From: an uncultured Anaerolineae bacterium
Lineage (GTDB): Bacteria > Chloroflexota > Anaerolineae > JACIWP01
DNA length: 64,000 nt
Reading direction: 5' to 3'
Assembly (NCBI GenBank): GCA_938049385.1
Contig: CALIBQ010000012.1
Location: 1-64,000, forward strand
Shown here: one piece after another, positions 32,801-41,782 of the stretch
How positions within the stretch are numbered: the stretch's first letter is position 1
How the letters are laid out: each line of letters opens with the position of its first letter
The notes under the pieces: model-generated
What the model saw: the letters and a program-made list of their open reading frames with translations, nothing else
What the model was told of the DNA's origin: nothing
Databases searched by the model: none
Position numbers and translations under genes: made by a program

Positions 32801-34720
32801 CTAGACTGCTCCGGAGGGCGCCAGCGCTGGGCCGGCGCCGGGCGCGCCCTGCCCGGTGGGCAGTACCAGGCGCTCAATGGCCTCCAGCCGGCGGAACTGG
32901 CTCATGTACAGTTGATAGTAAAAGCCGCGCTTTTGCAGTAATTCCTCGTGGGTGCCCCGCTCGATAATTTGCCCCTCATGCACCACCAGCACCAGGTCCG
33001 CATGCCGGATAGTGGACAGGCGGTGAGCGATGACGAACGACGTGCGGCCCTCCATGAGCTTCAACAGTGCTTCCTGCAGGTGGATTTCCGTGCGGGTATC
33101 CACACTGCTGGTGGCTTCGTCCAGGATGAGGATGCGCGGGTTTGCCAAGATGGTGCGGGCGATGGCAATGAGCTGGCGCTGGCCCTCGCTCAGGTTACTG
33201 CCGCGCTCAGAGATGTCGGTCTGATAGCCTTCCGGCAGGCGGCGAATGAACTGGTCAGCGTTGGCCAGCCGGGCCGCTTCGATGACCTCTTCGTCGGTGG
33301 CATCCAGCCGGCCGTAGCGGATGTTTTCCATAATGGTGCCGGAGAAGAGGAACGGCTCCTGGAGCACAATGCCCAACTGCCGGCGCAGGCTCTCCTGGGT
33401 CACGTCGCGGATATCTATGCCGTCAATGGTGATGCGTCCGGCGTCCACGTCATAGAAGCGCGCCAGCAGGTTGACGATGGTGGTCTTGCCGGCGCCCGTG
33501 GGGCCAACCAGCGCGATGGTCTGCCCGGGTTTCGCCTCCAGGCAGATATCCTTCAGCACGGGCACCCCTGGGACATAACCGAAGTGCACATGGTCAAACA
33601 CGACGTGCCCTTGAATGGGGGGCATCTCGACGGCATCCGGTTTGTCCGCGATGTCCGGGCGCACATCGAGGAGCTGGAAGATGCGCTCCGCGCCGGCCAT
33701 GGCGGCCTGAAACTGGTTGTACAGGTCGGAGAGAGAGCGCACCGGCTCAAAGAAGTTCCGGGCGTAGGTGATGAAGCTGACGATGACGCCGATGGAAATG
33801 GCCTGGCGGATAGCCAGCCAGCCGCCCACACCGACCACCACTGCGATGGCGAGGGTGCTGATGGCGCTGATAGCGGGGGGCAAAAGGGCGATATAAGTCT
33901 CAGCCAGCGTGCCAGCCTTGCGCGCCCGGGCACTGGCTTGATTGAAGCGCTCGATGGTCGCCTGCTCGCGGCGGAAGGCCTGGATGGTGCGCACGCCGGC
34001 GATGGTCTCCTCGCTGACGGCGTTCAGCGCGCCAATGGCCCACTGGGTTTCGCGGAATGCCCGGCGCGAGAACCTGGCCAGGGATGCGGCCGTGAATAAC
34101 ATCAGCGGCAGGACCAGGACGGTCACAAGGGTCAGCGGCACGCTCAAGGTCAGCATGGCGATCACGATGCCGGCCAGCGTGAGGATGTTGGAAAGCAGTT
34201 GGGAGAGCACGTTCGAGATGCCGCGGTTGATAGCCTCCACGTCGTTCGTGATGCGGCTCATCAAATCGCCGGCCTCGTTCTGGTCGAAGAAGCGCAGAGA
34301 TAGGCTCTGCAGGTGATCGAAGATGTCCTGGCGGATGGTGCGCAGGATGCGCTGGCTGACGATGGTCAGCCAATAGCCCTGGATGAAGCCCAGCAGGCCG
34401 CCGGCCAGGAACACGCCCAGCATAATCAGCGAAAGGCGCGCCAGCAGTGTCAGGCTCCCGCGGGCGATGGCGGTGTCCACGGCATAGCCAAAGAGATACG
34501 GGTTGACCAGGTTAAAGCCGGTGGTGGCGACCAGCAGGATGCCGATGCCGACCAGGGAACCGATATGCGGTTTGAGATAGCGCATCAGCCGGCGGGCGGT
34601 GCCCTTCAGGTCTTTTGCGCTCTCGATGCGCAGGGGGCCGCCAGGACCGCCTGGGCCACCAGGTCGAGGGCCTCCCGGCCCACCGCGCTGGGCGAAAGCT
34701 GGATCAACTCGTTGTACCAT
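32801..34720 (-). CDS. ABC exporter half-transporter with the consensus ATPase site
   Basis: 639 residues. The N-terminus has a Gly/Pro-rich tract (GGPGGPRPGGPGGPGGP), then six membrane helices of the type IV exporter fold and a C-terminal ATPase. Walker A is GPTGAGKTT, signature LSEGQRQLIAI, Walker B ILILDEATSSVD with the catalytic Glu, and H-loop VIAHRLS with His. Its partner (34726-36531) has degenerate catalytic residues, so together they form a heterodimer like TM287/TM288 or BmrCD, exporting drugs or lipids. ATG 34720 is chosen with GAGGAG upstream; a TTG at 34729 overlaps the partner stop. The signature Glu (LSEGQ) is a known degenerate form of the motif that belongs to the partner site. 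Confidence 0.92.
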   Translation of the reverse strand: MVQRVDPAFAQRGGPGGPRPGGPGGPGGPLRIESAKDLKGTARRLMRYLKPHIGSLVGIGILLVATTGFNLVNPYLFGYAVDTAIARGSLTLLARLSLIMLGVFLAGGLLGFIQGYWLTIVSQRILRTIRQDIFDHLQSLSLRFFDQNEAGDLMSRITNDVEAINRGISNVLSQLLSNILTLAGIVIAMLTLSVPLTLVTVLVLPLMLFTAASLARFSRRAFRETQWAIGALNAVSEETIAGVRTIQAFRREQATIERFNQASARARKAGTLAETYIALLPPAISAISTLAIAVVVGVGGWLAIRQAISIGVIVSFITYARNFFEPVRSLSDLYNQFQAAMAGAERIFQLLDVRPDIADKPDAVEMPPIQGHVVFDHVHFGYVPGVPVLKDICLEAKPGQTIALVGPTGAGKTTIVNLLARFYDVDAGRITIDGIDIRDVTQESLRRQLGIVLQEPFLFSGTIMENIRYGRLDATDEEVIEAARLANADQFIRRLPEGYQTDISERGSNLSEGQRQLIAIARTILANPRILILDEATSSVDTRTEIHLQEALLKLMEGRTSFVIAHRLSTIRHADLVLVVHEGQIIERGTHEELLQKRGFYYQLYMSQFRRLEAIERLVLPTGQGAPGAGPALAPSGAV

Positions 34721-34725
34721 AAGCG

Positions 34726-36531
34726 TCAACTCCTCGCGATGGTGTCTGCCGCGTGCGAACCGCCGGCCGCCGGCGCCGCGATCTCGAACTCAGCCTGTTC
34801 GGCGTCGGAGTGCATCTGCGAATAATAGATATCCTGATACACCGGGTTCGCGGCCAGCAGGGAGAGGTGGGTCCCGATGCCCACAAGCCGCCCCCGCTCC
34901 AGCACAATGATTTTGTCGGCATGCAGTACGGAACTGATGCGCTGGGCGATGATGAAATTGGTGCGGCCGCGCCGCATCTCCGCCAGTGCTTGCTGGATTT
35001 TATACTCGGTCTCCATATCCACACTGCTGGTGCTGTCATCCAGGATGAGGATGCTGGGGTTCATGACCAAGGCACGCGCGATGGCGATGCGCTGGCGCTG
35101 TCCGCCGGAAAGGTTGCGGCCGCGCGCTTCCACCCAACTGTTGTACCCATCGGGCATGGCCATGATGAAATCGTGCGCCTGGGCGGCTTTGGCGGCGGTG
35201 ATGATTTCCTCATCCGTGGCATCCGGCCGGCCGAAAGCGATGTTGTCGCGGATGGTGCCCTCGAACAGGACGATCTCTTGCAGGACGATGCTGATGTGCC
35301 GGCGCAGGTCGTCGAAGCTCAGCTCGCGCACATCCACTCCATCAATGGTGACGCGGCCGGCGGTAACGTCGTAGAAGCGGGGGATCAGGTAGACCAGGGT
35401 GGACTTGCCGGCGCCCGTTGCACCCACGATCGCCACCGTCTCACCCGGTTCCGCCGCGAAAGTTATATCCTGCAGGACATCCTCACTGCCGGAGCCGTTG
35501 TAGCGGAAGTAGACGTGTTCGAACGCCACGTGGCCCTGTACGGCCGGCAGGCGCTTGGGCTGGGCCGGCTCCTTCACCGCCACCGGGAGGTCCAGGATCT
35601 CGAGAATGCGCTCCGCAGAGGCAGCGGCACCCGAGATGAAGGCAATCATCATGCTCAGAAAGAGCAGGGGGAACATGGTGCTCAGCACATAGTTGTTGAA
35701 GGCCACCAGCTCGCCCACGGTGAGCTGGTTGGCGATGACCTCACTGCCGCCCACCCACAGCACCAGCAGGGTGGCGGTGTTCATCAGGAGGAAGAGCACC
35801 GGGAAGGCGATGGACATCATCAGGCCGGCGCGCACCGCTTGCTGGTAGAGGTCCTGGTTGCGGTCCGCAAAGCGCTTGCGCTCGAAGTGGGCGCGCACGA
35901 ATGCCCGCACGACCTTGACGCCGGCTAGGTTCTCCTGGAGCACGGTGTTCAAAGCCCCCAGCTTCTCCTGGATGCGTTTGAAGAGCGGCCGTACTTTGCC
36001 GGCGAAAAGCACCATGAAGCCAAGCATCGCCGCCATAATGATCAAAATGATGTAGGCCAGGCTGGGCTTGGTCAGATAAATCATGATGACACTGCCTATG
36101 ACCATGAGCGGGGCACGGGTCAGCATGCGCATGCTCATGGAGACCAGCATGCGCACCATGTCCACATCGCTGGTAACACGCACCATCAACTGGCCGGTCT
36201 GCATGTGATCCAGTTCGGGGTACGAAAGGGTTTGGATGCGCGAGAAAAGCGTATGGCGCAGGTCATACCCGAAGCCCTGCGAAGCGCGAGCGGCGTAAAT
36301 GCCGGTGAGGGTGGCGAAGAGCACGCGCAGTGCCGCAAAGGCAACCATTAGCAGGGCGGAGGTCAGCACAACCTGGGTATTCCCCACACGGATGCCCTGG
36401 TCAATGGCGCGCTGAGCCAGGCGCGGGACCGCCAGGTCCAGCGGGACCGACAGGGCAGTGCAGAGGATGCCGGCCGCTACCATCCAGCGGTAAGGCTTAA
36501 GGTAGCGCAATACTTTCCAAAGGGCGTTCAT
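34726..36531 (-). CDS. ABC exporter half-transporter with a degenerate ATPase site
   Basis: 601 residues, six membrane helices plus ATPase. Walker A GATGAGKST and signature LSGGQRQRIAI are intact. Walker B reads ILILDDSTSSVD with Asp in place of the catalytic Glu, and the H-loop is IIAQRIS with Gln instead of His. These are exactly the substitutions expected in the non-catalytic half of heterodimeric exporters. It overlaps the upstream TetR gene by 35 bp and the downstream partner by a few bases, so the three are tightly coupled. Probably a multidrug or lipid exporter in the cytoplasmic membrane. Confidence 0.92.
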   Translation of the reverse strand: MNALWKVLRYLKPYRWMVAAGILCTALSVPLDLAVPRLAQRAIDQGIRVGNTQVVLTSALLMVAFAALRVLFATLTGIYAARASQGFGYDLRHTLFSRIQTLSYPELDHMQTGQLMVRVTSDVDMVRMLVSMSMRMLTRAPLMVIGSVIMIYLTKPSLAYIILIIMAAMLGFMVLFAGKVRPLFKRIQEKLGALNTVLQENLAGVKVVRAFVRAHFERKRFADRNQDLYQQAVRAGLMMSIAFPVLFLLMNTATLLVLWVGGSEVIANQLTVGELVAFNNYVLSTMFPLLFLSMMIAFISGAAASAERILEILDLPVAVKEPAQPKRLPAVQGHVAFEHVYFRYNGSGSEDVLQDITFAAEPGETVAIVGATGAGKSTLVYLIPRFYDVTAGRVTIDGVDVRELSFDDLRRHISIVLQEIVLFEGTIRDNIAFGRPDATDEEIITAAKAAQAHDFIMAMPDGYNSWVEARGRNLSGGQRQRIAIARALVMNPSILILDDSTSSVDMETEYKIQQALAEMRRGRTNFIIAQRISSVLHADKIIVLERGRLVGIGTHLSLLAANPVYQDIYYSQMHSDAEQAEFEIAAPAAGGSHAADTIARS

Positions 36532-37147
36532 CTGCGGTTACACCTCCGAGGTAAAGGGTGATGAGCTGAAGCGTGGTCTGCCAGATGGTGGAGAACTGTT
36601 CTTCGGAAATCAGCCCGCCGGCCAGGTAGGCCAGCGGGCCGTTGGCCATGGCTAGCACGACCAAGGCGGCCTGCGCAGGGTCACCCCCTGGCGCAAACTG
36701 CCCCTGCTCCATCCCAATTTGGATGACCTGCGTGAGATGCGCGACATGTTCATGGAAGCGCCGCTGGACTTCCTGCCGGCGCGGGTCATCGTGCGCCGCC
36801 GGCGTCAGGATCAGCCGATAAAAGGCCGGCTGTCGGCGCGCCATGTTGGCGTAGCAGTTCAGGTTCTCCCGCAGTACTTCCAGCGTCTGGCCGGCGCGGG
36901 CGCGCTCCAGCGCCTCCTGCCGGCGCTCCACGATGCGCGCCATCTCGCGCTCGCGCAGCGCGTCTAAAATGCCCTGCCGGCTGGGGAAATAGTTGTATAA
37001 TGTCATATGAGAGACGCCGAGGGTGTTGGCGATGCGTCGGATCGTCACACTCTCCGGCCCGCCCTCATGGATCAGGGAATGGGCCGCGTCCAGGATTTTC
37101 TGGCGCATCATCGCGACCTGTTCCGGACTGCGCGGGGGTCTGGGCAT
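36497..37147 (-). CDS. TetR family transcriptional regulator
   Basis: 216 residues. The N-terminal helix-turn-helix reads RQKILDAAHSLIHEGGPESVTIRRIANTLGVSHMTLYNYFPSRQGIL, the TetR signature. The C-terminal ligand domain is alpha-helical and not assigned to a subfamily. First gene of the operon with the heterodimeric exporter; it probably represses its own promoter, where the dyad TTTAC-N3-GTAAA sits just after the -10, and is released by a substrate of the exporter. AGGAG lies eight bases before the ATG. Confidence 0.92.
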   Translation of the reverse strand: MPRPPRSPEQVAMMRQKILDAAHSLIHEGGPESVTIRRIANTLGVSHMTLYNYFPSRQGILDALREREMARIVERRQEALERARAGQTLEVLRENLNCYANMARRQPAFYRLILTPAAHDDPRRQEVQRRFHEHVAHLTQVIQIGMEQGQFAPGGDPAQAALVVLAMANGPLAYLAGGLISEEQFSTIWQTTLQLITLYLGGVTADERPLESIALP

Positions 37148-37186
37148 ACCGCCGCTCCTTTCCCAATACGGAGGGAAGCGCTAAAA

Positions 37187-37199
37187 TTTACAACGTAAA
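37187..37199. promoter_or_regulatory. putative TetR operator
   Basis: TTTAC-AAC-GTAAA, a perfect 5-bp inverted repeat beginning two bases after the -10 element, covering the likely transcription start of the tetR operon. Confidence 0.6.
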
Positions 37200-37200
37200 A

Positions 37201-37229
37201 ATTATAACCGCCGGCGGCAGAGATGTCAA
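37201..37229 (-). promoter_or_regulatory. promoter of the tetR-exporter operon
   Basis: On the minus strand TTGACA (37229-37224) and TATAAT (37206-37201) with a 17-bp spacer: a perfect consensus promoter. Confidence 0.8.
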
Positions 37230-37342
37230 ATCCACGAAGCCAGGTAATGGCCATCTAGTGCGCCGGCCCATCGGAACGCTCCGCGCTGTGCCGGCGTCTA
37301 TATAATCAGGCACCAGCTTGTGGTGCGAAAGGGGAGAAGGAG

Positions 37343-40207
37343 ATGAGAGCACCGGATGATTGGCGACCCAGGATGGAGCAGGAAGATGAAGCGCCGGCCG
37401 GGGGTGGCGTGCCGGCCTGGCTGGTGGTGCTGGCTGTGGTCCTGCTGGCGGCCGCGGTGGTGCTGGCCGGCGTGGCCGGTTATATCCTGTTCCAGCAGGC
37501 CCAGCGCGGACGCATCACCCCTACACCCACCGGCCCGCTGATTGCTGTTGCCCCCACATTCGCGCGCCCCGGGGACATCGTCGAAGTGACGGGTAGGGGA
37601 TGGCCGGCGCTGGCCGCGGTGAAGGTCTCGCTGGCGCCCCAGGAACAGCCGGCCGCCACAACCCTGTACACCACCGCGCGGGCGGATGCCAGCGGACAGT
37701 GGAGCCTGCGCTTCGCCCTGCCGCCGACACTGCCCTGGTCCCTGCCGGCTGTCGTGGATATCCTGGCGCAGGCCGAGGGGCAGGCTGTCGAAGCCCGCGC
37801 CACCCTGCAGGTCGAGGCGGCTATCGGTGCGGCGACACCGACGCTGGCGCCCATCTGGACCGCGCCGGCGACCGTGGTGCCTACCGTTCCGCCGACAGAG
37901 GTCAGCCCGACCGCGCCGCCGTATACGCCGGCGCCCACCGCCACTTTCACTCTGGTACCGCCCACCCCCACCCCCATCGTCTTTCCGCCGACGGCGACGC
38001 CGACACGCCTCCCGCCCACACCCACGCCGCGCCCGCCAACCCCCACGCCCATTATCCCGCCGCCCACACCGACGGCGTTCTTCGGCTGGAAGGGGGAATA
38101 TTACGCCAACGTGAACCTGACCGCACCGGCGGCCTTGGTGCGTGATGACCCCTATATAGACTTCAACTGGGCCAGCGGCGCGCCCTGGCCGGGCCTGCCG
38201 GCGGATTATTTCTCCGCTCGCTGGACGCGCTCCATGTACTTTGATGCCGGCACCTACCTGTTCCGCATCACTGTGGACGACGGCGTGCGCTTCTGGATTG
38301 ACGATCAACTGATTGTGAATGAATGGTACGTCGGGGCGGCGCGCACCTTTGAGCGGGGCGTCTCCCTGTCCGCCGGCTATCACCTCCTGCGGCTGGAATA
38401 CTTCGAATCCGCCGGCGTGGCGCTCATCCGCCTGGCGTGGGAGCCGGCACCGCTGTACCCGGATTGGAAGGGGGAGTACTTCAACAACCCCGACCTGGCC
38501 GGCGCGCCTGTAGTGGTGCGCAATGACCCGGCGGTGGATTTCGACTGGGGCGAGGGATCACCGCGACCAGAACTGCCGGCCGACGGCTTCTCCGTCCGCT
38601 GGACCCGCCGGCTGTGGCTGGAGGAAGGCCCCTATCAGTTCCGCGCCCTTGTGGATGACGGCATGCGGCTGTGGGTGGATGGCAAGCTGGTCATCAATGC
38701 CTGGGTGGACGGCCCGGTGCGGGAGGTCAGCGGACACATCTATCTCGCCGGCGGCTCCCATGAAATGCGGGTCGAATATTACGAGCGCGTCGGCCGGGCG
38801 GTGATGCGGCTCTCCTGGGAACGCCTGGCGGCCTTCCCGGATTGGCGCGGGGAGTACTACGCCAATCCCACCCTGGCCGGCCCGCCGGCACTGGTGCGCA
38901 ACGACCCTGCCATCGATTTCGACTGGACGGCTGTCCCACCGGCACCGTTCATGCCCCGCACGAATTTCTCCGTGCGCTGGGTGCGCTGGGTGGACTTCGG
39001 GGCCGGCGGCTGGACGCGCTTCGCGGCCGGCGCGGACGACGGCCTGCGCATCTGGGTGGACGGCCAGCTCCTGCTGGACCAGTGGCGCGACCAGCCCTAT
39101 ACGGAATGGACGGTGGACCGTTGGATGGCGCAGGGCTGGCACGAACTGCGCGTGGAGTACTACCAGCGCGACGGTGCGGCGAGGGTGCGTCTGAGCTGGG
39201 GCGCCGTCATCCCACCATCCCCGACATCGGCACCACCCACAGCAACGCCCACGCAGGTCCCGTCCCCTTCGGCGACGTTTACTCCGACGCCGGCGCCCAC
39301 CCTCACCCCAACGCCCACCCGGACCGGGACAGTGGTGCCGCCTACCTCGACCTTTACCCCCTCGCCGGCCTGGCCCACAGTCACGCCCGAGGCCGCCGGC
39401 ATGCGCCAGCTTCGCCTCCAGCCCTGGGTGATAGAGCCAGGGGAAGCGGTGCTGGTACAGGGATTCGACTGGCCGGCCGGCAAGACGGTACTGCTGGGAT
39501 GGCGGGAGCAGAATGCCGGCCGAGAGGATATCGTCTGGCTGGCGGAGGCCCGCCCGGCTGATGACGGGCGGTTCAGCGTCTCGCTGAGCCCAGCGCCGGC
39601 CTCCCCAACTGCCAAAGGAGTGTTCATTGTGGCTCAGGAAGCGCCGGCGGGAGAAATGCGCTCCGCCTGGCTGACCTTCGGTGAGGCCGTCCCGACCAGC
39701 CCCCTCGTATTGGGAGAGCTGGCACCTGCCAGCGCAAAGCCGTATTTTCGTGTCTTTACCTCTGCGCAGGAATGGGAGCAGGCTCATCCCCTGCCGTCCC
39801 TGAAATCCCGCGAGGGGCCAGGTCTGCCGCTGCTGCGGAGCCTGCGACAGCTCCTGCCGGGGGCGCGGCCGCAGACATCCTCGCCGGCGTCGGTCTCCAT
39901 TGACTGGGCCAATTACGTCGTGGTGGAGGCGTACCTAGGGCCTATGCCGGCAGAGCAGTGGCAGTTCGAGATAGTAGGTGCGGCGCGTACTGCGCGGAAT
40001 GAGGTTATAGTCATTGCGCGGCTGGCCCCGCCGGCGCAAAGACTGCCCGGCGCCGGCCGCGAACTGCGCTCCATGTGGGAATATCCGGCGGCGGTGGCGC
40101 TCCTGCCGCGCGATGCCCTGCCGCAAGGGCCGGAGGTGCCCTTCCTGCTGATGACAACCCTGGGCCAGCGGCTGGAGACCGTGCGCGTGCGGCTGGTGAG
40201 CAGATGA
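37343..40207 (+). CDS. membrane-anchored surface protein with three PA14 domains
   Basis: 954 residues. One transmembrane helix near the N-terminus (about 25-49) with no cleavage site seen; the rest is extracytoplasmic. A beta-sandwich module (about 65-155) precedes a long Pro/Thr linker. Three consecutive PA14 domains follow, starting at [12 protein letters not shown] (about 248), [12 protein letters not shown] (about 373) and [12 protein letters not shown] (about 498). Each contains F-x-W/FDW, F-S-(A/V)-R-W and DDG-(V/M/L)-R-(F/L/I)-W-(I/V)-D. A second Pro/Thr linker, a module with [23 protein letters not shown] and a C-terminal domain of unknown type complete it. PA14 domains bind glycans, usually with a Ca2+-binding DD motif. 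Divergent from tetR. Confidence 0.85.
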   Translation: MRAPDDWRPRMEQEDEAPAGGGVPAWLVVLAVVLLAAAVVLAGVAGYILFQQAQRGRITPTPTGPLIAVAPTFARPGDIVEVTGRGWPALAAVKVSLAPQEQPAATTLYTTARADASGQWSLRFALPPTLPWSLPAVVDILAQAEGQAVEARATLQVEAAIGAATPTLAPIWTAPATVVPTVPPTEVSPTAPPYTPAPTATFTLVPPTPTPIVFPPTATPTRLPPTPTPRPPTPTPIIPPPTPTAFFGWKGEYYANVNLTAPAALVRDDPYIDFNWASGAPWPGLPADYFSARWTRSMYFDAGTYLFRITVDDGVRFWIDDQLIVNEWYVGAARTFERGVSLSAGYHLLRLEYFESAGVALIRLAWEPAPLYPDWKGEYFNNPDLAGAPVVVRNDPAVDFDWGEGSPRPELPADGFSVRWTRRLWLEEGPYQFRALVDDGMRLWVDGKLVINAWVDGPVREVSGHIYLAGGSHEMRVEYYERVGRAVMRLSWERLAAFPDWRGEYYANPTLAGPPALVRNDPAIDFDWTAVPPAPFMPRTNFSVRWVRWVDFGAGGWTRFAAGADDGLRIWVDGQLLLDQWRDQPYTEWTVDRWMAQGWHELRVEYYQRDGAARVRLSWGAVIPPSPTSAPPTATPTQVPSPSATFTPTPAPTLTPTPTRTGTVVPPTSTFTPSPAWPTVTPEAAGMRQLRLQPWVIEPGEAVLVQGFDWPAGKTVLLGWREQNAGREDIVWLAEARPADDGRFSVSLSPAPASPTAKGVFIVAQEAPAGEMRSAWLTFGEAVPTSPLVLGELAPASAKPYFRVFTSAQEWEQAHPLPSLKSREGPGLPLLRSLRQLLPGARPQTSSPASVSIDWANYVVVEAYLGPMPAEQWQFEIVGAARTARNEVIVIARLAPPAQRLPGAGRELRSMWEYPAAVALLPRDALPQGPEVPFLLMTTLGQRLETVRVRLVSR

Positions 40208-40333
40208 CAGCTTGCCTGGCAGTTGAAACTGCACCCGCGCCGACTGGAAAGAGCCTGTGCGGGCAGGCTTCGCAGTGGTTGTCGTAACTTCAGCCGCAGG
40301 CCGGCGGGACCGTGGATCACTTTTCACCATCCT
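40207..40333 (+). repeat. degenerate hairpin-rich element remnant (copy F)
   Basis: GCCTGGCAGTTGAAACTGC, GCGGGCAGGCTTCGCAGTGGTTGTCG and CTTCAGCCGCAGG match successive parts of the 26254 element, but stems are broken and the ends are eroded (CACCATCCTCTC at the right). It lies directly after the PA14 stop codon. Confidence 0.5.
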
Positions 40334-40341
40334 CTCAAAAT

Positions 40342-40371
40342 TTGACATTTCCCCTGTGCATGGGGTATATT
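40342..40371 (+). promoter_or_regulatory. promoter of the thioredoxin reductase gene
   Basis: TTGACA (40342-40347) and TATATT (40366-40371), spacer 18 bp. The -10 is overlapped by an inverted repeat. Confidence 0.65.
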
Positions 40372-40392
40372 GTGCATACCCCATATGGGTAT
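40360..40392. promoter_or_regulatory. CsoR/CstR-like operator over the trxB promoter
   Basis: Two nested dyads: ATGGGGTAT (40360-40368) with ATACCCCAT (40376-40384), 7 bp apart and perfect over 9 bp; and ATACCCCATATGGGTAT (40376-40392). The second has the ATACCC...GGGTAT form of CsoR/CstR-family operators. They cover the -10 and the start region, where a repressor would act. Confidence 0.55.
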
Positions 40393-40426
40393 ATGGATAT
40401 CACGCGCAGGGCAAAAGGAGCGAGGA

Positions 40427-41410
40427 ATGGAACTGGAATTCAGTCTGCGGCCGACGGCGGAGGAAAGCGTCCCTGGGGAAGGGACTCCTGAGGTCGAGAA
40501 TATGGTGATATTGGGGGGCGGCATCGCCGGCTTCACCGCGGCGATGTATGCCGGCCGTTCCGGGCTGAACCCCCTGGTCATCGTGGGCAATGCCCTGGGC
40601 GGGCAGGCCGCCATGACCGAAATGATGGAAAATTATCCGGGCTTCCCCGATGGCATCGGCGGGGTGGACCTGGCGGAGCTGGTGCAGAAGCAGGCGGTGA
40701 AATTTGGCGCCCGGCTCGAACATGATGTTGCCATTGAGGTAGATTTTTCCGTGCGGCCGTTCATCGTGAAGACCTACGGCCGCACCATCAAGGCACGCAC
40801 GGTCATCATCGCCACCGGTGCGACGCCCCGCCGGCTGTTCGTCCCCGGCGAGGACAAGTTTATCGGCCGAGGGATTTCTTTCTGTGCCACATGCGACGGC
40901 TATTTCTACCGCAACAAGACGGTAGCGGTCATCGGCGGCGGCAACAGCGCCTTGGACGAAGGCTTATACCTGGCCCGTCTGGCCGAAAGGGTGTACGTGA
41001 TTCACCGCCGCGATCAACTGCGGGCGGAGAAAATCCTGCAGGAGCGCGCCTTCCGCAACCCGAAGATGTCTTTCATCTGGAACACGGTGGTGGAAGAGGT
41101 GCTGGGTGAGGACCACGTGACGGGCCTCAAGCTCCGCAACGTGAAAACCGGTGAGGTTTCCGTCCTGCCTGTGGACGGGGTGTTCGAATATATCGGCATG
41201 CAGCCGAACACGGAGATTTTCCGCGGCCAGATCGAGCTGGATGCCAACGGCTACATCATCACGGACAAGCGCCAGCACACCAATATCGAGGGCGTGTTTG
41301 CCGCCGGCGATGTTCAAAGCCCGGACTTCCAGCAGGCAGTTATCGCCGCCGGTACCGGTGCCGCCGCCGCCATCGAGGCGGAGCGCTACCTCGCCAGGCT
41401 CGAGGGATGA
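40427..41410 (+). CDS. trxB: thioredoxin reductase (NADPH or ferredoxin type flavoprotein)
   Basis: 327 residues. FAD site MVILGGGIAGFTAAMYAGRSGL, second nucleotide site VAVIGGGNSALDEGLYLA, and the redox-active pair in ISFCATCDGYFY. C-terminal FAD contact GVFAAGDVQS. This is the low-molecular-weight TrxB architecture. The NADPH-contact region reads HRRDQLRAEKIL, with HRR as in NADPH enzymes. An N-terminal extension of about 20 residues precedes the FAD domain. It reduces thioredoxin or a similar protein in the cytoplasm. The start has an AGGAG-type site. Control by a thiol- or copper-sensing repressor is suggested by the operator. Confidence 0.93.
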   Translation: MELEFSLRPTAEESVPGEGTPEVENMVILGGGIAGFTAAMYAGRSGLNPLVIVGNALGGQAAMTEMMENYPGFPDGIGGVDLAELVQKQAVKFGARLEHDVAIEVDFSVRPFIVKTYGRTIKARTVIIATGATPRRLFVPGEDKFIGRGISFCATCDGYFYRNKTVAVIGGGNSALDEGLYLARLAERVYVIHRRDQLRAEKILQERAFRNPKMSFIWNTVVEEVLGEDHVTGLKLRNVKTGEVSVLPVDGVFEYIGMQPNTEIFRGQIELDANGYIITDKRQHTNIEGVFAAGDVQSPDFQQAVIAAGTGAAAAIEAERYLARLEG

Positions 41411-41426
41411 ACTGTTCCCGATAAAA

Positions 41427-41690
41427 GGGCGTTGAAAAAGCCTGGTAGTTGAAACGGCGGTTGTGTTTACGAAGACAGCCGGCGCCGGCCGCCTTCGTAA
41501 ATGCTTCCGCGGCTTGTGAAAGTGCTGGGTTCCCACTCCATCTTGCACTTTGCCTGGTGCTGAAGCACCAGGCTTACGGTGCCAAGCCCCACAGGGGCTT
41601 CGCTTCCTAAGCCGGCGGCTTCCAGCCGCCGGCGAACTCCCGACAAGCAGTGACCAACCTCCTGGGCCAAGTCGAGCGGCCAAGTCGGGG
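41427..41690 (+). repeat. partial hairpin-rich element (copy C)
   Basis: Left end AGGGCGTTGAAAAAGCCTGG as in the other copies, then the same CCTGGTGCT-GA-AGCACCAGG, AAGCCCC-ACA-GGGGCTT and GCCGGCGGCT-TCC-AGCCGCCGGC hairpins as the element at 11342. No right terminal repeat is found, so it is probably truncated. It fills most of the 372-bp gap before the next gene. Confidence 0.65.
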
Positions 41691-41782
41691 CTTGCGCCGG
41701 CCGGCTTGCATCCGGCCGGCATTTCTGTTAAGATAGCCGGGTAGCTCCTTGGGCTTCTATTTACCTTAGTGGAGGGGGCAGA

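Noticed and set aside
36497-36531. Overlap of TetR and exporter genes as a frameshift
   Set aside because: Both frames are intact with proper ends; ordinary translational coupling.
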